Positions 1 to 13,788 of a stretch of DNA of 64,000 nt are shown in pieces; position 1 is the stretch's first letter, and each line of letters opens with the position of its first letter. The stretch is from Talinum fruticosum. Its lineage: Eukaryota; Streptophyta; Magnoliopsida; Caryophyllales; Talinaceae. The notes beneath the pieces were generated by a model that worked only from the letters and a program-made list of their open reading frames with translations, was not told the origin of the DNA and made no database searches. A program made the position numbers and the translations under genes. Location of the stretch: positions 3,782,001-3,846,000 of the forward strand of contig JAITYX010000017.1 in NCBI GenBank assembly GCA_021018815.1, in the 5' to 3' direction.

Positions 1-891
1 ATTTCACTGGAAAGAGAAGAGTCGAATCTTCAGTATACCTTAAACCCAAAAATGTTTACGTCTAGTTATAGAAAGGTTATTTTTGAAAGATCCTGAATTA
101 AAAAATATTTTTGTAATCGACTACCTTTAAAAAGGTAAATATTATGATCTATTATATTATAATTTATTTATAATTGTAGATCGGAAAGTAGACACAACGA
201 AACATATATGTCAATACGATTTGGTCATGTTCTTTTTAAGTTTAGCTTACAGCTCTTTACTGATTGTTTACTACACCTTACCGCTAATAGTTTTATAACT
301 CTTTATATCTAAAAGGAACCGACGATGTTGATTAACGAGATAGCTGTATATTATTTTATTTATTATATTTGTTGATAGAGGGAAAAAGATATTATTATGA
401 GAGAAAGCCAAATGAAATGTGCCCAAGTCTAAAAATAATTGGCATTGTGTAATGATGTTATATCTCAAGCCTTGACATGTGATTACCTTTTAATATAATC
501 TTCCAATTAGAAAGCTGCTTTTTGCTCTTTTATCTGGACCCAAATATAACTGGGACTGGACTGAAGATATTTTTGAAGTTATCCCCTTCCTTCATGATGT
601 GAAAGCTATTTTCTTATTCAATAGGAAAGTTACCATTCACAACATACATGACCTTCTTCACCTTCGGAAATTCATTCCTTTAGATAGGGACTATACATAT
701 TGTTCTTCCCATTATTATTTCTTACATTTTATTCTCATATATCACCATAAAACACTTTTATTCAAAAAAATTTAGGTGAATAAGACCTTTGTAGACTTAA
801 CAAAGTTAACCTCAAATTTAAAATTCGAAGTGAATGGCGTGATCATGAGACCCGGTACATGACTTTACAATCGAATTGGTTATCCTAATTA

Positions 892-1007
892 AGGCCCTGT
901 TTCATTTAGTTGTGAGGAGTTGTATGTAAAACTGTAATAAATTAGTTATATAAAACACTCGTAAATAGTTGTAGGAAGCTGTAAGATAGAGCTAAATAAA
1001 ACAAGGT
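892..1007. mobile_element. Short MITE, family copy 1
   Basis: A ~115-bp insertion starts GGCCCTGTTTCATTTAG and ends CTAAATAAAACAAGG, so its ends are imperfect inverted repeats. A TTA lies on each side (890-892 region and ~1007), matching the 3-bp target site of PIF/Harbinger (Tourist-like) MITEs. The interior carries AGTTGTA-type motifs in the same order as a second copy at 39311-39462, which confirms a dispersed family. There is no coding capacity. Ends are good to a few bases. Confidence 0.6.
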
Positions 1008-2507
1008 TTAACACCAGAAATCTAAATCGATGATACCACCAAATCTAATTCGATGCAAATATTTCTTGCAATGTTTTTTTTCTTTGCCAGGCAAACTTAT
1101 TGAACAACTCAAATATTAACGATCGATCCTACTGATTATACGAACCCAACTTGACCTGAAATGAATTGAACTGAATGACTCCCTATTTGTGAAGTTTAAC
1201 TATTGTTCACCACTTGAGAATTAGGAGAAGGCTTAAAGTAGAAATTAACGTCATAATAATGTTTACAGGTCGTCCACCAACGTTGTCTAACTTGTTTTTG
1301 CAATTTGTCTGCATTAACTTTGCATATGTTATTTTTGTCCGAATATACAGGTACCCATTTTTAAGCCAAGCCAAAGTTGATTGTGCACTATTTTTTCCTT
1401 TCGAGTGGAAAGGGAAACAGACAGCTCTTTGGATGTGGGGTTGTTCCAAAACTTGCAATTGGGATTCTCTTCTATCTTCTGTGCTTATTTTGTTTTAATT
1501 TTTTTCATAAAGATTCTATCTAAATTGTAAACTTTGCTATCCAATCCGCATTACAATTGTTGTTGCGAAAAGTATGTTGAATGATAACTAAACGACAAGT
1601 CTTGAGGTAACATTTTGTATTATGAATTAGAGCTTGGGTCTCCTCTGGGACATGTTTCTCACCCTTTAACGCTTTGATTAGAATTGATTATCACCCTCTA
1701 GTATAACTAAACAATATCCTACTTATATAGTAGATTGCAGTCCATTCTGCATAATTGTTGCTTATGCCATAAGAATTGATGTCTTCACTAAGTTAGATGA
1801 TCTAACTTGGTAAATCTTTCATCCCAACTACTAACTGTAAACTCACCTACAACCGATGAAAAAGACTTTGAATTGACTTGATGAATTGTCCTGTGGCTTG
1901 TTCCATCTGACAAAGTGGGTTGAGACAGTAGACGATGGTGGATGATGATTAGAAGATGATGCAATATCCAAATCAAACCTCTTTCTAACCGTATACTTAG
2001 CCCATATCCATTTAACTCGTAAAATTATAACTATAGAATTATATTTTTTATTATTGAAAATAGTCTTCTAACTTCTATACGTAGTTCATATACTATAGTA
2101 TTGTTTTTTTTTTGGGGGTTAAGAGTTTTTGAATTTTCTCTCCCATTTTTTAAAGGAAATTTTTTCTCTAATTTATTTGTTAAAAAGTTTTAGGCAGGTT
2201 TGGGGGAACCATCATTCTTTGTGTTCGATTCCATATGTAAGTTTAGTTATTCCTCACAATAATTTTTTTCAACTATATATATTAATTTTTATTTTTTTAA
2301 TTAAAAGAATAAATATATAGGAAGCCAAAGATGGTAAAATTTATTCTATAGTTGTATTGCTATAATATTTTTATCTCAATTATTGTGGTATTAGTTTTAT
2401 TCCCATGCTATCCATAATTTTTTGGGGCGGAATGGAGCAATTTATGAATATGATGCTTTTTGTATGATAGTGAAAACATTTATTCTTTTGGCCATATTAT
2501 TGTAGCA

Positions 2508-2572
2508 TCAGTAGATTCTTTTTTTTTTTTTTTGAAAAGCAAATGAAAATTATATTAAGTCAGTAAATTCTC
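2508..2572 (-). mobile_element. Tiny 5'-truncated retro-insertion with TSD
   Basis: TCAGTAGATTCTT (2508-2520) recurs with one mismatch as TCAGTAAATTCTC (2560-2572). Between the copies lie 13 T's and about 26 bp of unrelated sequence. A T-run beside one duplicate is what a poly(A)-tailed insert on the minus strand leaves after extreme 5' truncation. The insert is too short to assign to a LINE or SINE. Confidence 0.4.
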
Positions 2573-5500
2573 TTATTCAAATATTTAAATCAATTACTAA
2601 ATATTATCGAGCTCATCTTAGGTGACTTACTTAAAAGGGTTTTTGTTCGGAGAAAGGGAGAACCTTTTCAATCTGTCTATGATGCATTCTTTTGAAAGAA
2701 AAATACAACTATTCACCAAAAGTTAAATTTAGGAACAAGAATCAAATGAATAACCAATGTGTTATTACGTTACCTGCAAATTATGGTAATTTAAATATAA
2801 TAAATTACGTCATGCATAAATAAATTATTTTAATTGAAGTTAGAAACTTACCTATATATCGAATTTTTTATACCTTTCTTTCCACAAAATTTATATAACT
2901 TGCTTGGATAACTAATAAATAAAGAATGTTATAGACTAAATTAACAATTTTATGCGTAGAATTGACCAAAAAAAGGTTAGGGTTAAAAAGATGTGTTCCC
3001 TGGATAATTGTTTGGAAAATTAAAGCTGACTTTGTCTCTAGAAAAGTTCACAATTTTGGGCCACTTGTTGTTGAGTGTGCCGAAATTTAACACGAATTAT
3101 GATCTCTTTCTACATCCTCAATTCCCTCCCCCTTCTCTTCTTCTTCCCCCTTTCTTCATTTTTTTCGCTTAGTAATAAATTAAATAATTAAAGATCGTAT
3201 AATAAATCTAAAAATAAAACTCTACAAAATAATAGAAAACAAACTCACATGCCCTAAATACGTACATATCAAAATATAATAGCAATGAAACAGTAAGCAC
3301 ACACCTTATACTCGACCATTAGGGTAAAGACTTCATCATCCCCGTAACACTTTTCTATTTACTTGTGTTGGGTTTTTGCTCTCGAAAAAGTAAACTAAGA
3401 ACCTTTTTTTAATTTTTTTATAATTTTAAAAGGAAAAAAATATACGAGATACACCCCAAAAGATTTACATATGTGACAAGCTAAATATTAAAGGTTCAAA
3501 TATTTATTTTTATTGTACCTGAAAGTAGATTATCAGTTTTACTTTCATCAATGCATAAAATTTGCATGAGATTCAGCTTTCTTGTTTCCAGTGGAAATTA
3601 AAGGTGGATTGGGGTGTCCATAATAAGGAATTTAGTGGAAATATACAAGGGGCTGTCAATTAATTATAAGAATTATTTTGTGGTTTTTTCTATTTCGTAT
3701 TATCAGTTATTTGATTTATTTTTTATTTAACTACAACTATTATTAGGTTGTATTTATGTTTAATTTCTTTGGCTTTTTCCAACTAATTATCGAATAAAAA
3801 GATATGCAAAACTACTTGGAATCTCATGTACCATAGTCAAACTAGAAAGCACGGTAATCTTCGATGTTTGAATCGATTTTTCTTTTGCTTGTTGAATTTT
3901 TTTGTAAGGGTACGTATGTAGAACTGTTTATATATGGATTTCCTTAAATCTCATAAAAATAGGGCTCATGCTAAAAATTATTATTATTGTTTGGAAGGTA
4001 ATTTTTAACATTACATGATTTAATTTATGTTAACATTATAAATATCTTTTAATTTAGATGTTTTTATCTAGGCAATCATGACCCTCTAATTAGAGAAATG
4101 TGTGAAAATTGTTGGAGACTAGACTTAAATCTTTTGCTATATAATGTGGGCAGAGATTGTAATATTATAACCACCCCATATCCAACACTCCATAAATTTT
4201 GGGTATTCCAATATTTTTGCATTGATGGAATAAATACTTTACCAATATTAGTGAAACTATTCACATGTTAATATATATCGTTTTGTCGAAATTTTTTGTC
4301 CTCCTCTCCTCTAAATTAAAAACAGAGAATTCAAGTAAAAATTTAATTCCATTTTCTTAGATACTTGGTTAAGATGTTTGTTATTAATTAAGTTTTATAA
4401 AATAAAATTTGTCCTTAAATAAAGTAGTATAACTAATCAAAAGAGAAACTTATACATAGAATAAAAGACGATAAGAATAAAACAAGAACAAACTCACTAA
4501 ATCGACTTTTTTCCTCGGATATTATACATAAGAATATATAATAGTACATCAAAAAATAAAAGTATAATTTGTGCAAAAGAGGAAGGTGGGTTCTTATCCA
4601 ATTTGCAAGTGTATGAATAAGTGATGTGGTGGTTGAATTGGCCTTTACAAGACAACCATTTATAGTTCATAATTTCATAATCAAAGGTGGAGTTGGCATT
4701 TTTTGGGGGGGTGTGGTTGGTTTGATGTTCAAAATAAAACAGAAGAATATAGGTAGAGAGAGTGTACCTAATCAATCAAAGGGCAAGGCATAATTTAGGA
4801 CACACCCAAGTGGGGTGCCCTACATTTTTGGGACTTATGACCTCCAACCGTACACATATATTACAAGTGTCATAAGATCTCCCTACTTATATCTCAAGGT
4901 TTTTAGCCTAAACTTCAATTCATCGTTGTTTCTTTTTTTTTTTTTTGCCTTCATTTTCTTAGATATTCTTTGCAGCCTTTTCTTTACCTTTGTGGTTTGG
5001 TGTTGCATGTGTGAGAATGTTCTTTGGAGGATGATAAGTATGGGTCTCTGCCACTTTGGTATACCTCCTTGGTAAGGAACCTCTTTTTTTTTCTTTTTTT
5101 TTTAAGAAAAAATATTTTATTATTTATTTTTTAAAATATTTTGTCTTAGTTTTGAGGAAGGAATTTCAGAATGATGGTAACAAGAGACTATAGTCTTGAT
5201 GAAGGCTGTAATTAAAATCAATATTAACTTTGATAATGTATTTATTTTTTATCCTGTGAAACGTAAATTTTTAATATAAGGATCAAACTTTGATACGATG
5301 TATGTAACAATCTGATAACGTGAAATAATAAAGAATAATAATTTTGATAGTTAAAATAGTCTGAATATTTAACTATATTAACGCCATTACGTACTATATA
5401 TCCATGTTTCGGACTAAAGGGAAAGTAAAAAAAAAAAAAAAAAAAGAAAAGAAAGAACATTGTTGAGATGTCAAAAACAACTACCTTTGTCTCTTTGGGA

Positions 5501-5706
5501 CACTAACACAATCCTTTCAACTTAAAATTGCATTCATGGCTCTATACAAGCCATACAACTTAAACTTAAAATAATGTATTTTCCTTTGAATTTCTTCACC
5601 AAACAGAGAGGAATATTATACAGATGGACAGACCATAAACTCAAATTTATCAATAATTTTAAAGGGCAAGCTACTTAATAGTCCATAGTCCATAATAAGG
5701 GCACAT

Positions 5707-5710
<4 letters not shown>

Positions 5711-5743
<33 letters not shown>
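5711..5743. repeat. (AT)n microsatellite
   Basis: About 16 uninterrupted AT dinucleotides, in intergenic DNA. Confidence 0.9.
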
Positions 5744-5747
<4 letters not shown>

Positions 5748-7120
5748 GGTATTACACATGCCACCCAGCTAAGGTACAACCTATATTCATCAACATTCTT
5801 TGTCTCATCACAAGTTCCTAGATTTTTCCCTATGTATATGGGTATTTAATTAATTTTGATATTGTCTTGGTTTGTCTATATAAACTTTAAAATATATATA
5901 AAAAATAAAATGGAGCCTTTTCTTATGGAAAATCTAGTATGTATCTTGTACATACGAAATATACAATATTAATATGTCAATTGGTAGCAGTATTCCTATT
6001 ACAATATGTAAAAGTATAGATAAAATAGCATGTATTATAAATATTTATGTTATGTATGATGCGTCAAGTTTTCATTACAATAGTTTTTTTTAATTTTTTT
6101 ATAACCATTGATATCTCCTTCCATCTGTAACTTAGAAAGTTATAAATATCCAACAAGATTTTGTGTGAATTGTGTGTTAAATACTCATAGTGGTAGTAAA
6201 ATGTAAGACAGCTAATTTGAATCCAAAAGAAAGATATGGCCATTTGTATCAATCTTGAACCCAATTTGAGATAAAAAAAAAAAAAAAAGGAACAAGTTCT
6301 ATGAATTAGGTACAAGTCCTAAAGTAGAATAAGGAAGTACACTTCTCTAGTCAGTCATCTCCGTATCATTTGTAAGATTCGTACTAAGAAGAATAAGAAA
6401 TTAAAATCCACTTATATTGATCACTAAAATAAATATACTTCCTCATATATAACCATAATTAATAAGAAAGATTTTTCAGATAAACACCAATAAAAAATAT
6501 ATAAAAATTATTACAAAAGATTTGAGTCTGACGAGTAATTTTCAAAATCAATAATATTCTAAGAATCCTTCAGTCCATAGCTATTTTTCTATTTTGGAGC
6601 CACCCTAAAGGAGGATTAGCAAAATGAATACTTTTACTTTTAATAAGACTTTGTAATTCATATTATAAAGTATTAGCATAATAATTTTTTTAATTAAGAA
6701 AAACTATTTGATGACTAAATGAAAGGGACCTTATCCAAATTGAGGAATAATCAAGTGTAGATAGCTGTCATGCAATGGACATATATTGAGTTGAGTCCAG
6801 TCTTCCACATTAGTATATAGAAATGTGCTCCCTCATTCCTAGCAAATCATGGACAAAAATTACTACCAAACAAAAATTAAGTACATTTTATTCTTCCATA
6901 ATTACATCAATTAGTCAATTGTTGTCTTTGTTGTTTTATGGCCCTTAATATATATACTCCAACATGACCTAACAAAGTACAAACAACCCCTCCATACAAT
7001 AACATCTTAAAAGATAGTCCAAGCTATTAAAATGTTGTGATTAAGGTGGTTAGAAGTGAAACCTAAGATTTTAGTATTTACTTAAAATAGTGAAATTATT
7101 TTGATAAAAATAAAAAGCGT

Positions 7121-7460
7121 TAGGGATGTAAACAAGCTCAGCAGGCTAAGTTCCGGTTCGGCTCGGTCGGACTCGAGTTTGGCTCAAAGCTTGATGAGCC
7201 TTAAATTTTAGGCTTCGGTCGACTCGGATTGCTCAAGGTTGACTCTCATTTTTTTATTTGTTCAAAAATTTTCTAAATTGAAGGTTATAATTGAAGTTAA
7301 ATTCCATGTTTTTGAATTAGATCCAATAAATCAGGGTTTGAATAAAATTTTAGTAATTTTAATAGTAATTCTCTCCACATGAGTATTTTTAGAAAGAAAA
7401 AAAACTACATAACTTAAATCGAGCAGAATTGAGCCGAGTCAAGCCGAACCTTGCCTTGCC
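7121..7460. repeat. Possible hAT-type MITE, degraded
   Basis: The block opens TAGGGATGTAAACAAGCTCA and is rich in GGCTCGG/GACTCGAG words that recur inverted at its far end (GAGCCGAGTCAAGCCGAACC near 7431-7450). Its composition is GC-richer than its surroundings. The TAGGG-TGTAAAC start followed by GGCTCG words resembles common plant hAT-derived MITEs. I found no clean 8-bp target duplication, so the right end may be lost. Confidence 0.35.
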
Positions 7461-8134
7461 TTAAGATCCTTTCATATATTATATGAACAAACTCAAAGTT
7501 CATATAGATCGATATGTAGGATACTACAATCATATTTAGATCCTTTCATATAGTATCTATCGGAACAAATTCAAAGATTCTAATGGAATATATATTGACA
7601 AACGTTATTGGATTGTAAATCATAAGATTATAAGATGCAGATCAGAATTTTTACTAAAGATGACCATAACAAATATAAATATAGTGTCCTCTCTAACCTT
7701 AGGAAACCTATAAGAGAGTATTAATTATAACTTTTTACTTTTTAATACTAAGAATAAACAAAAATTAAAATAGTGATTTGAGTAACATTTTCCAATGCTA
7801 AATTAAAAAATATTTAAAAAATAAGAAAAATAATAAATTATATCAATCCTTTTAAAAAAAAACATCAAATATTAAGATAATTAATATAACTTATCTGTTA
7901 CCATATAAAGAGAAATGTATCATAATGTACAATCCTAAACACAATTCCACCTTTTCTTTTCGAAAATTTAAAAATAGACATATTTTATTATCAGAAAATA
8001 ATTAATTCACCGACTGAGCTAGCTAATTAGATAGTGTGATTAAGGATCTTTGGCAGCTTCCTATATAATTATGTATCGAAGACAAACTTGAAAGTAAGAA
8101 TTTGAGGTTATTATATTATGTGGATATCCTCTAA

Positions 8135-11100
8135 TTAAACATGGGTTGCTTCAATTGGGCAACCGCTCTTTAATTTGGAAAATAGTGACCATTTTTCAAC
8201 GCTTGAATCCGGGTCAATCACCTTCCACCTAAAAAAAAAAAAAATTTACAAATAAGGTTAATTAATGTTGTATTATTATACCATGTTATGAATAATCTTA
8301 ATTACATGCATAAACCAAAATCGAGAGAAAAAAACAAGAAGATATAGTATTATCAGGTAAAAACATATATCGTGATTTGGTGTTGTAATTAACATTTGAA
8401 AAGAAATGTGCACAGATAAATATATGGTTCGGTCTCATTTATAGTTTGATTGCTTGATCTGGATCGAGGTCAAGTGGAATGACCCACTTATCATCCTTAA
8501 AAATGTTTTCAGAAAATGGATGAGAACTCACTTGTAAGTGGTGACTAGCCGATAGAGGAACACAAGCATCATGGCTCTAGCAAGATTCATGCCAAGGCAT
8601 GTCCTTCCACCCGCACCAAAGGGTAAAAAGCTGTACAGCTTTGGCTCATCCTGTATCACATTTGTATAAAACAAACCGATTAAGTTTATCTTTTGGTGAA
8701 ACTGTTTTGTTCTTATAAGAAATGGTCAGGATATTGGAAAAAAGATAATTAAAGACGTCTTACATCAAACCTAGATGGATCGAACTTATGCGGATCTACG
8801 TGCAATGTAGGATCGAGATGTATAGATCTAGCATCCACGTTGATATTCCACCCTTTCTTGATTGTGTATCCTAACATCGCCATAATCAAATTAAATCCTA
8901 CTAGAGAACATCTGACAATCTTCATTATGGATCATAATCGGTAGCTAATTAAGATGAATGTGCACGGGGCTAAATCACTGGGGAGACAAACCTTGGATCT
9001 TGCAATCCTGAAGCGCAACCCTTGGGAACCAAGGCACAACTGATGCCATTCTTAAGGACTCTTTAACGACCTGTTTAATCAACTACATGTTAAAAATATC
9101 GTCACTTTGTTCAATTTAGTTTTCTACTATCACGTTTTGATAAACCGGTTAAAATTTTAAACCGACAGTCTCAATTGCGATTACTATATATGTACAAAAC
9201 TCGTATCCTCCTGCTCACCAAACCTCAAAAAAACAACCCTACATTTCATTGTGATTGGAAAGGGTATCAATGCTTAGTCTTATTGTGTTACCTTGGCTGC
9301 ATATGTCATCTCATTCAGTTCTTCCATTGTTACAAATGACTTGTTCCCAAATTTCTTCTTCAGGGATTGCAGCTCATCCTATTTCAATATACGATTAACA
9401 TTAATTTTTCCAATAAATTGCAAGTGAAGATTCTCCCCAAGGATCGAACCCGGGTGGAGAAGGTGGGCAGTATTAGAATGAACTGACCTTAAGTGCATCA
9501 AGTACCGCTGGATTTTCATCCAAGTATTTGACCATCCATGTAATCGCACTGGCTGTGGTATCTTGACCTGAACACTAAAACCCTCCCTGTGAGCAGAAGT
9601 GTTGAGAGTAATTAACGAGTTTCTACTAATTAATTAACGATTAATTTACCTGCTATAATCATGGTTAAAATATTGTCTTTGATCTGGGTGTCAGTTAATC
9701 TGGGCCATTGATCTGAATCTGATGATGAACATCTTTTGCTACTCCTCCTACTTACAAGCAAGTTTTGCAAGAAATCTTTATGTTCATTAACACTAGGATT
9801 AGTGGCTTCTTCTAGACTTTCTTTTCTCTCTTTGATAATCCTCTCTAAAAACTCCATGATTCTCTTTCTTGCCTGTAAATATCAATTTACATTAGTTAGA
9901 AAGCCAAAAAAACACCTCCGCCCATTAGAAAAAAAAAAAAACTATTAAACTCATCATTTACTCTCGAACTAGCTCAACTAAGTTGAACCAGTGAACCGAC
10001 TAGCCTACCCAAATTCCATCCTCGTTATCCAATCCAAACCCTAGATAGGGGTTGAACAGGCCCGATCTATCAACCATCATTAACGGAACATATTCAACAG
10101 TCGACTATTATTGATGAAGCACAATACTTGTTTTCTTGTTGAGAAAATTTACCTGTAGGCCTCGGTAGAATCTAGTGCAAGGAAAATTCAAGGGGAAAGC
10201 AAGCATTGCTTGACAAACACAAGAAACATCCTTCTGCAGCAAATCCAGCTCCCGTCCATCCTCAATACTTAGCAGCATTTTCAACATTGCTTTGAAGGTT
10301 ATCTGCACCTCAAAATTCAAGTACAAGCCCAATTAAGCCCACTTTCACAAATTAAGCCCAATTAGTTAACAAAAAGTGGGCATTATTGGGCCCTCCTTGG
10401 GCCCAATTGGTAAGTAGAGTAAAGTAATAAATATCCTACAATGAAATAACCTGTAATTTAAAATATATAATCATCGTACCGATATTAAGGACCTAAGTTA
10501 ACGTAACAAACAGGGCAAGGGAAAAGAAAGGTCCCATAGACTACTAGTAGGTTAGAAGCCACCATGCTAATGATGGTATAAATTGACCACTAATCCTCCA
10601 CTCAGTAAAAAATTAAATAATGATTAGGCAGGTTTTAAAATAGTATAATTAAGTTATTGTTTTACAAAATTAAGTTATTGTTTTAAAAAACTATAATGGG
10701 AGAAGGAAATCAAACCCGAAATATAATGTATGTAGATTTTCAATTTTAAGCTCAATGTTAAAAATTTAACGGCTTTTTAAAAGTTTCTTCGATAACAGTA
10801 TGATAGTGAAGGTGTATATTGTCTTAGTAGTCAAGATTAGCATATTTTAAAACATATGTAATAAACTTAATAATGGGAGCTGAGAGTAATTAGGAAATAA
10901 TTACCTCAGAAGCTTCATCAAGTATGACCACTTTTCTTCTACTTTGCCAGCCAGCAATGGTGTTGATGACCAAGTGATCAAAGTGCTTTGTGAACTCGGA
11001 AATGGAGGTTGAAGAGAATGATTCCAGAAACCGGCCTCGGATTTGCCTGTGGCTTTGATATGGAGCACAAAGGAGGCTCTCTGCTCCAACCACCTCTCCT

Positions 11101-11863
11101 ATTGATCTTATGTATCTCTTTGTGAACTTCCCCAGTTCATTACTAAGTATCTCCTTGGCTGACTCTGTGCTTGATACAAATATATGGGTCTCCCCAAATA
11201 TGTGTGTCTTAAAGCAATTCCCATACCTATTCATCCATGAAAATAACCATCCAATATAAGACAAGCATAGAGACGGGTCGTATAGGAAATTTGGCTGTAT
11301 TAACCTTTTCCTATTTTTAAAAAACATAAACATTATTTCGGATTGATTTTGCAATGAAAACTCATTATAAAAGTGTCCATTTAAGAACAAAAAACGAAAT
11401 TCTTCTGGGCAAGTAAGCAGTAGGAATTCAGATATGCTCAAAAACTTTAATAAAAAAAGTCGTAACATTGAGGTTGAGGTTCCGATTGATGAGGCTCCTA
11501 TTCTCTTCAACTTATTCTTTTTGTATAAGTTCACTATAAATAAGTTTGAATTCAATTAAAAAAAGACGGGGTTTAAATGAGGTTGTACCTTTGATGGCGA
11601 GCCCGAACAAAGCGATAGAAGCCTTGTTTGGTGTGGATGGCAGCCATGAATTGCAAGGTTTCTCCAATAAATGGGAAGAATCCTCTACTTCCTGGTGGGA
11701 AATAATCCTTCCTTGATTCTCCATGGTTAGGGTTAGGGTTAGGGTTATAATAACTTAACCATACCTTCTTAACCAACAAAAATAAAAGAATAAAAAGGAG
11801 AATCACAACTTGGAGAGACACCCATTGCCACTCTAATTTAGTGGTCTCAATTGAGAAGACCAT
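8135..11863 (-). CDS. Cytochrome P450, CYP85 clan, CYP722-like
   Basis: Ten exons, in order: 11863-11589, 11226-10905, 10302-10153, 9872-9650, 9567-9488, 9378-9292, 9070-8992, 8870-8764, 8650-8532, 8228-8135. They join in frame to 511 residues ending at TAA 8135-8137, and every junction is GT-AG. The protein has an N-terminal membrane anchor, then a proline-rich hinge (FPPGSRG), the I-helix AGQDTTAS at exon 4/5, the K-helix ESLR, FDPSRF, and the haem-cysteine motif FGAGGRTCLG. Exon 1-2 sequence (FIGETLQF, GKFTKRYI, SLLCAP) resembles the CYP722 family. CYP722 enzymes oxidise carlactonoic acid or its derivatives in strigolactone synthesis (established for CYP722A and CYP722C members). CYP707 is the main alternative and fits less well. 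The next gene on the same strand is a SABATH methyltransferase. Family is likely; subfamily and substrate are inference. At 511 residues it is slightly long, partly from an Asn-Pro repeat after the anchor. Confidence 0.85.
10325..10392. repeat. Inverted repeat in P450 intron 3
   Basis: AGCCCAATTAAGCCCACTTT (from about 10327) is matched in inverse by AAAGTGGGCATTATTGGGC (about 10372-10390), so an imperfect ~18-bp stem with a ~30-base loop can form. It is followed by GGGCCC and TGGGCCCAATT. The GGCCCA words are known plant site-II-like elements when in promoters; here they are intronic and their role is unknown. Confidence 0.5.
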
Positions 11864-11924
11864 CTTTGATTAATTAAACTTGGGGAGGCTAATTCCCTTT
11901 GCTTTCATATTAGTTGCTCCATCC

Positions 11925-11939
11925 TTTATATATATATAC
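11925..11939 (-). promoter_or_regulatory. TATA box of the P450 gene
   Basis: On the minus strand this reads TATATATATATAAAG, about 62 bp before the ATG at 11863. That spacing leaves a 5' leader of roughly 30 bases, short but possible. Inferred from sequence and distance only. Confidence 0.5.
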
Positions 11940-12168
11940 TATACTATTAATTTATGAAGTTTAATTTAATTATTAAATTAATGTTATAAAATGGAAGCAT
12001 CAACGATAGAGAGAGCGCCACGTGTAATGGGGTGGGACTAATTGTTGGTATCTTGGGCTACATGTTGGAGTAATGGTGTCTTGTTAATGGGGAATTTTTT
12101 TCCACTTTTCCAAAGTGGGCTTGGAAATAAGTGGGTTTCCCCTCCTTGTTTTTGCTTTTTATGAGAGC

Positions 12169-12184
12169 TAATAATAATAATAAC

Positions 12185-12232
<48 letters not shown>
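12169..12232. repeat. (TAA)n microsatellite
   Basis: About 21 TAA units with one TAACAAT interruption near 12181. It lies about 300 bp upstream of the P450 start. Confidence 0.9.
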
Positions 12233-13402
12233 CAAATCTAATTTGTCCTTTTTAAAAAAAATGAATTTGAGATTTGAGATTTGAGAAGACACCACCAAGC
12301 TTGTTTTGTGAGGGTAATTGATGAAGCATATAAATCCAATGAGTCATGATTTTTTTTTTTTCTTTTGGGGTCATGATTTGATGATGGCAAAGCATTTGAG
12401 GGATGCCAAAAGGCATCTAAGGCTAAATAATTAAATATAAATGGGTTTTTATGTACCATATTTTTGGGCTTGGAAATTTTTAATACAATTGGGTTATACA
12501 TATGGCTCATTATCATGCAACCCAAAAAAAAAAGATGGATCATTATTTGTATTAATGGATAGGTTTTGATTGGATTAGACCCGAGTTATTTACAAACATG
12601 TTGAATAGGAGCTTCTATAAATATTAACCTATCTAATTATACAACGAGTTAAAATGGAATAAATTTGTAAATAAAACCTCCACATTAATAATTACCGCAA
12701 ATAAATTTTATAAACTAGATATACTTTTACAAATCATTTGTAAACAACTAATTATTACTCAAATAAAGAATAAATAATTTTTATTATTAAACTAATTCAT
12801 TTTATCTAGCAGACATAACCTGATATATATAATATATTAAAATAATTTTTAAGTTTATTACATAATTTGTTCTCCTAGTGAGGGAGTTTATGAATTTCTA
12901 TTTCAATGACATTCATCCATTCGGAATTTTCTGTAACGAATCAATTGATTTGACCCAAAAAGAATTTTCAATCTTTATCAGAGACTCAATTATTATTGTT
13001 AGTGCCTCCAAAATATCTACAGTAATTTTAATTTGGATAATGCACATTCATCTTCCAACATTTTAAGTCTTTCCCCTCATTTGCTGATCGACATGTATAT
13101 AATTGAGCCATAAATATTTGAATTTTTTAAATGAAAATATCTTTCTTTTAATGAAAAAAAGACATTCAATAAATCTAAAACATCAAATAAATACTCTAAC
13201 TCTAAAAGGCTAATGATAAATATACTCTTAATTTGCTCTAATCTAGCAGCGTCTTTCCGGTCACTAATGGTGTTCTTCAATGTCATTACTTCTTTTCCGA
13301 AGTTGGCGAGATATAGTATAACTCTCTAGAGCAGGTATCCATGTGATATATTAGGCCATCGTTGATTCATCCCCGAATTTAAATAAGCATATTATGAAAA
13401 AG

Positions 13403-13788
13403 GGTGATGATACGTGTCTTGTATGAAGATACTTTTAAAATATCCTATCTTAATCTATATTAATGTATTTTATACTCTTAAATCCTTAGTTTTTTTAATT
13501 ATTATGGTTAATTATAAATATCAAGCCTTAATATTCGTTCGCTATGTAGATAAGTAATAAATGGCACCCTAATTAGATCAACCCTATATAGAAAGTGTGT
13601 AATATATATAATTTTATAAATACAAAAGATTATGAATAAAAAAATAATTTTATAAAATTAATGAATTATAATACAATTTTATTATGCATTCATACCATTA
13701 CTTTTTAACTTAACACATGATTATATAATTTTTAAATCGAAATAATGTAATAAAAGTGTGTCTTGATGCAAGACACGTATCATTTCGC
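13403..13788. mobile_element. MITE with ~35-bp inverted termini
   Basis: The left end GATGATACGTGTCTTGTAT (near 13405) matches, in reverse complement, the right end ATGCAAGACACGTATCATTT (near 13766-13785). The match continues imperfectly for about 35 bp inward. The interior is AT-rich and non-coding, and the total is ~385 bp. I could not fix a target duplication, so the superfamily is open. Confidence 0.6.

Larger units (their letters stand above)
1..8134. other. Gene-poor AT-rich intergenic DNA
   Basis: No open frame here resembles a protein family, and none can be joined into a plausible spliced gene. The sequence is AT-rich with many homopolymer runs. Recognisable items are a short MITE near 0.9 kb, a tiny retro-insertion near 2.5 kb, an (AT)n tract near 5.7 kb and a GC-richer repeat near 7.1-7.5 kb, listed separately. 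The rest holds nothing I can assign. Confidence 0.6.

Noticed and set aside
1207..1498. Overlapping 80-95 residue frames on both strands
   Set aside because: Opposite-strand overlap without family match, so not a supported gene.
4497..4775. 92-residue minus-strand frame in intergenic DNA
   Set aside because: Composition is unremarkable, no motif, and no splice context; probably chance in AT-rich DNA.
5242..5460. Poly-Phe minus-strand frame
   Set aside because: Generated by an A-run; not a protein signal.
9420..9470. GGGTTCGATCC on the minus strand, a tRNA T-arm/B-box-like motif in a P450 intron
   Set aside because: No A box, acceptor stem or A-tail at the right distance, so neither a tRNA nor a SINE can be supported.
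12878..13066. 62-residue plus-strand frame upstream of the P450
   Set aside because: Low complexity AT-rich sequence, no homologous motif seen.
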